Assembly: GCA_014896235.1 (NCBI GenBank)
Contig: JADBKU010000020.1
Coordinates: forward strand, 79,304 to 143,303
From: a bacterium
GTDB lineage: Bacteria; Desulfobacterota; Binatia; Binatales; Binataceae
Length of the DNA stretch: 64,000 nucleotides
Reading direction: 5' to 3'
The notes below the pieces were generated by a model that was given only the letters and a program-made list of their open reading frames with translations, had not been told where the DNA came from and ran no database searches. The stretch's first letter is position 1, and each line of letters opens with the position of its first letter. This document shows, piece by piece, positions 61,220-64,000 of this stretch. Both the position numbers and the translations under genes were made by a program.

Positions 61220-62239
61220 TCAGGCGAGCGCGCCGCCGCAGCTCGATCCGGCTCCGGCGGTGCATCCAAAACAATGCAGCCCGGTGGCGATTCGAGCGCC
61301 GGCGAGCGCCGAGAAATCCTCGATATCGAAGATGCTCAGAGCGCGCCCGCCCGCGGCGCCGAGCGGCATCGCAAGCATCTGGTTGAAATCGCAATCGTAA
61401 AGCCCGCCGTCGTAGCCAACGCTCACCAGCGTGCGGCACATCAGAGCTTCGACCGTCGCTGGATTGAAGTGATTCACCAGCAGGCCCATGTACTCGGCGG
61501 CGCGGCCTAGCCGTTCGAGATCGTGCGCGAAACGGCGAATCGGCATGTTGGCGAGCGTCAGCAAGCGGTCGAAGCTGACGCCGAAGGCGCCGCCCAACTC
61601 GTCGCGATAGCGGCGTTCAAGCTCGTCCTGCGCCGGCGGAAGAAACGGGCCCACCGGATTGTAAACGAGATCGAGCGGGAACCGGCCCACGCCGAAGCCG
61701 AGCCGATTGAGGATGCGGAGCGCCGCGATGCTCGCGTCGAAGACGCCGGGGCCACGCTGCTTTTCGACATTCTCGGCGCTGTAGCAGGGCAGCGAACAGA
61801 TGAGATGGACGCCGGCGTCGCGATAGAATTCAGGCAGCCATTCCATCGCGGGCGCGAACAGCACGGTCAGATTGCAGCGGACAATAACCTTGCGGCCGGC
61901 GGCCCGCGCGCTTTCGACAAGGCGGCGAAAATTCGGGTTGAGCTCGGGCGCGCCGCCGGTGAAATCGATCGTGCGGAAAACCGGATTAGCGCCGATTATT
62001 TCAATCACGCGTGCGGCCGTGGCAGCCGTCATGATCTCCTTGCGCCCGGGGCCGGCATCGACATGGCAATGATGGCATGCCTGGTTGCAGAGGCGTCCGA
62101 CGTTGACCTGCAGCGTGGTCGGCGCGAGCCGGAGCAGCGGCGGCAGGCCGTGGCGCGCGAGCGTCCCGCCGAAATCGGCGCGCGCTTCCGGCGTTGGCGA
62201 AGTCCGGAACGGTTTGGCGATGTCGCCGTCGGCCGCCAT
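61220..62239 (-). CDS. arsS: Arsenosugar biosynthesis radical SAM protein
   Basis: A 339-residue radical SAM enzyme. GRLCNQACHHCHVDAGPGRK carries the CxxxCxxC cluster motif; TIDFTGGAPELNPNF follows; the C-terminal HCFGCTAGAGSSCGGAL is the Cys-rich tail of ArsS, which makes dimethylarsinoyl-ribosides from methylated arsenic. The usual arsM methyltransferase partner is not in the window. It lies ~1.3 kb from arsR. Confidence 0.9.
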   Translation of the reverse strand: MAADGDIAKPFRTSPTPEARADFGGTLARHGLPPLLRLAPTTLQVNVGRLCNQACHHCHVDAGPGRKEIMTAATAARVIEIIGANPVFRTIDFTGGAPELNPNFRRLVESARAAGRKVIVRCNLTVLFAPAMEWLPEFYRDAGVHLICSLPCYSAENVEKQRGPGVFDASIAALRILNRLGFGVGRFPLDLVYNPVGPFLPPAQDELERRYRDELGGAFGVSFDRLLTLANMPIRRFAHDLERLGRAAEYMGLLVNHFNPATVEALMCRTLVSVGYDGGLYDCDFNQMLAMPLGAAGGRALSIFDIEDFSALAGARIATGLHCFGCTAGAGSSCGGALA

Positions 62240-62248
62240 CGGCTCCGC

Positions 62249-63442
62249 TCAATAACCTTTCGGCAGGCCGAGCAGGCGTTCGGCAATGATGCTGCGCTGG
62301 ACCTCGGAGGTGCCCTCTTCGATCGTATTGCCGCGCGAGCGCAGCAGTCCGTATTGCCAGCGGCCGTCGTCGATTGCGTGGGGCGAGCCCTCGCCAAGAG
62401 CGGCGCGCGGCCCCGCGAGCGTCAGCGCGAATTCATTCATCCGCTGGTTGAGCTCGCTCCACAGCAGTTTCGAAATCGAACCTTCAGGGCCGGGCGTGCC
62501 GCCGCGGACAAGGCGCGAGAAATTGCGATAGGCGAGATACTTCATCGACTCGACATCGACGTAGAACTGCGCGAGCGTCTGGCGCGCGACCGCGGGCGAA
62601 ACCGGGCAGCCGCCGGAAGCTATCGCGCGGCGCGCCAGTTCCGCTAGATCCTCGAAAACGTTCCGAAACCGCATCACGGTGGCGAGCGAGAGCGTGGCGC
62701 GCTCGTTCATCAGCGTGGTCAGCGCGACTCCCCATCCGCCGTTCAACGGACCGAGCAGGTTTTCGCGCGGCACGCGCACGTCGTCGAAGAACATCTGGTT
62801 GAACTCGGCTTCGCCGGTCATCTGGCGCAGCGGCGCGACCTTGACCCCGGGGCTGTGCATATCGACGAGGATATACGAGATGCCGCGATGCTTCGGCGCG
62901 TCGGGATCGGTGCGGACCAGCAGCATGCACCAGTCGGCGAGATGGCCGAGCGAGGTCCAGACCTTCTGGCCGTTGATGATGAAATGGTCGCCGTCGATTA
63001 CCGCCCGCGTCGCAAGCGCGGCCAAATCGGAACCTGAGCCAGGCTCCGAAAATCCCTGACACCAGATTTCTTCGCAAGAAAGAATTTTCGGGATGAAGCG
63101 TTTTTTCTGCGCTTCCGTGCCGTGTTCGAGGATGGTCGGCGCGCCCATCGAAAGGCCCAGTTCATTGAGGGGCGCGGGAGCGCGCACGCGCGCCATCTCC
63201 TCGTTGAAGATCGCTGACTCGATTAGCGTCAGGCCCTGTCCGCCATACTCTTTCGGCCAGTTGATGCCGAGGAAGCCGGCGTCGTAAAGCCGGCGCTGCC
63301 AGTCGGTGAGAATCCTGACCGTTCGCTCGTCGATCGCGAGCGCGAAGCCGCGATCTTTCAGGCCGCGCGGCGCGTTCGCTTCGAGCCACCGCCGCGCCCT
63401 GGCGCGAAATTCCGCTTCCTTGGGTGAATCGCTCAGGTCCAT
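62249..63442 (-). CDS. Acyl-CoA dehydrogenase
   Basis: A 397-residue FadE-type enzyme very similar in layout to 47289-48479. EEIWCQGFSEPGSGSDLAAL, IINGQKVWTSLGHLADWCML, GVKVAPLRQMTGEAEFNQMF and EGTSEVQRSIIAERLLGLPK are the landmarks. The N-terminal DLSDSPKEAEFRARARRWLE is standard. It ends nine bases before arsS, so the two may share a transcript, but no functional link is evident. Confidence 0.95.
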   Translation of the reverse strand: MDLSDSPKEAEFRARARRWLEANAPRGLKDRGFALAIDERTVRILTDWQRRLYDAGFLGINWPKEYGGQGLTLIESAIFNEEMARVRAPAPLNELGLSMGAPTILEHGTEAQKKRFIPKILSCEEIWCQGFSEPGSGSDLAALATRAVIDGDHFIINGQKVWTSLGHLADWCMLLVRTDPDAPKHRGISYILVDMHSPGVKVAPLRQMTGEAEFNQMFFDDVRVPRENLLGPLNGGWGVALTTLMNERATLSLATVMRFRNVFEDLAELARRAIASGGCPVSPAVARQTLAQFYVDVESMKYLAYRNFSRLVRGGTPGPEGSISKLLWSELNQRMNEFALTLAGPRAALGEGSPHAIDDGRWQYGLLRSRGNTIEEGTSEVQRSIIAERLLGLPKGY

Positions 63443-63603
63443 CAGGTCTCCGCCGCGCCGTCAAATCGGCTAAAGACATTACTACCCCATATCGGGCGGG
63501 CATTGTAGCCGCCAAGTGGGCGTGGGGCGGCGAATCGCGCTAGACTTTGCGGCGTCGATCAAGCGCGCCGCGCGCGGCGGCATGAAAGGGATTGGAAGCA
63601 GCG

Positions 63604-64000
63604 ATGCTGGGGTTTCGTGCGGAGGATTTTGCGGTTTTCAAAATCGAGGGATTCAGCGAGCGGATGGAACGGATTTACGACCGCGTGCGTCCGCGGCTCA
63701 TCCGCCTGGGCGACGAATTGGCGCCGGAACTGGCCCGCACGCAGCATTTGGAATTCTTCCCGCATGTCGCCAAACATGCGCGCCGCACCGTCAATCCTCC
63801 GCCGGAAACATGGGTGGCGTTCGGACCGTCGCCGCGAGGATACAAACGGTACGGCTATCTTGCGCTATGCATCTCGGCGACGGGACTGCACGCGCGCGCG
63901 GTGGTGAAATCGGAGGCGGATCGGCGCGGTGAAATGGCGAAACGGATCCGCGAAAGCGCGCCCCGGCTGGTCAGAGAGTTCAAGGGCGCGCGCCTCGCCC
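63604..64000 (+). CDS. DUF1054 (YktB-like) protein, truncated by window end
   Basis: The frame from ATG 63604 is open to the window end (132 codons): LGFRAEDFAVFKIEGFSERM, ELAPELARTQHLEFFPHVAK, TWVAFGPSPRGYKRYGYLAL. FxxEDFxxFxIxG and the W.AFGPSPRGYK block are the DUF1054/UPF0637 signature. Family members are ~200 residues and of unknown function. The C-terminal third lies beyond the window. Confidence 0.8.
   Translation, partial: MLGFRAEDFAVFKIEGFSERMERIYDRVRPRLIRLGDELAPELARTQHLEFFPHVAKHARRTVNPPPETWVAFGPSPRGYKRYGYLALCISATGLHARAVVKSEADRRGEMAKRIRESAPRLVREFKGARLA

Overview
This is a high-GC bacterial chromosome segment. Its right two thirds carry many acyl-CoA dehydrogenases, a SCP-x-type thiolase with an OB-fold partner, MaoC hydratases, amidohydrolases, a luciferase-like monooxygenase and an arsenic cluster with an arsenosugar radical-SAM enzyme. 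That mix fits an environmental Desulfobacterota/Binatota-like or other soil proteobacterial lineage. The assignment rests on gene content only and is tentative.

Positions 218-24441 form an accessory island bounded by a tRNA-Thr(CGT) gene on the + strand and a tRNA-Ala(GGC) gene on the - strand, whose 3' ends both face inward. From left to right the island holds: a SIR2-like gene remnant cut by an IS21-family element; a decayed inverted copy of an ardC region; a HicAB toxin-antitoxin pair coupled to a frameshifted SNF2-helicase/DUF3883 gene (DrmD-like); a HigBA pair; and an ardC gene split exactly at its HExxH zinc-site codons by a ~6 kb Tn554-like element (three overlapping tyrosine recombinases, a TnpC-like protein and a DUF3592-like passenger). 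These are followed by a small mercury-type operon with a MerR promoter; an excisionase and phage-type integrase pair; and a tightly coupled four-gene operon (Panacea/YwgA-like protein, PD-(D/E)XK protein, TGT-like CxCxxC protein, SIR2-like protein) that looks like an undescribed defence system. The ~1.3 kb ardC/transposon-end segment is present twice in opposite orientation (2933-4219 and 9544-10812).

Positions 24442-42955 look like lineage-specific metabolism: a VOC protein, a secreted protein, an IclR regulator, a DUF1902/HicA pair, and then catabolic genes (LLM monooxygenase, CoA-transferase, CoA-ester lyase, aldo/keto reductase, two metal-dependent hydrolases, an EthD protein). Facing them is a compact - strand operon of a hydrolase, thiolase, OB-fold protein, PHP protein and two MaoC proteins. 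Short palindromic and tandem intergenic repeats lie around 26.5, 29.7-30.1 and 37.0 kb.

Positions 43075-64000 mix housekeeping genes (citrate synthase, threonine deaminase, hisH-hisF-ribH) with a ClC channel, two adjacent acyl-CoA dehydrogenases, an MFS transporter, a MerR-TPR fusion, IS3 remnants, an arsR-arsC-acr3 operon, arsS, another acyl-CoA dehydrogenase and, at the window edge, a truncated DUF1054 gene. All calls come from reading the sequence and recalling family motifs. No database search was run.
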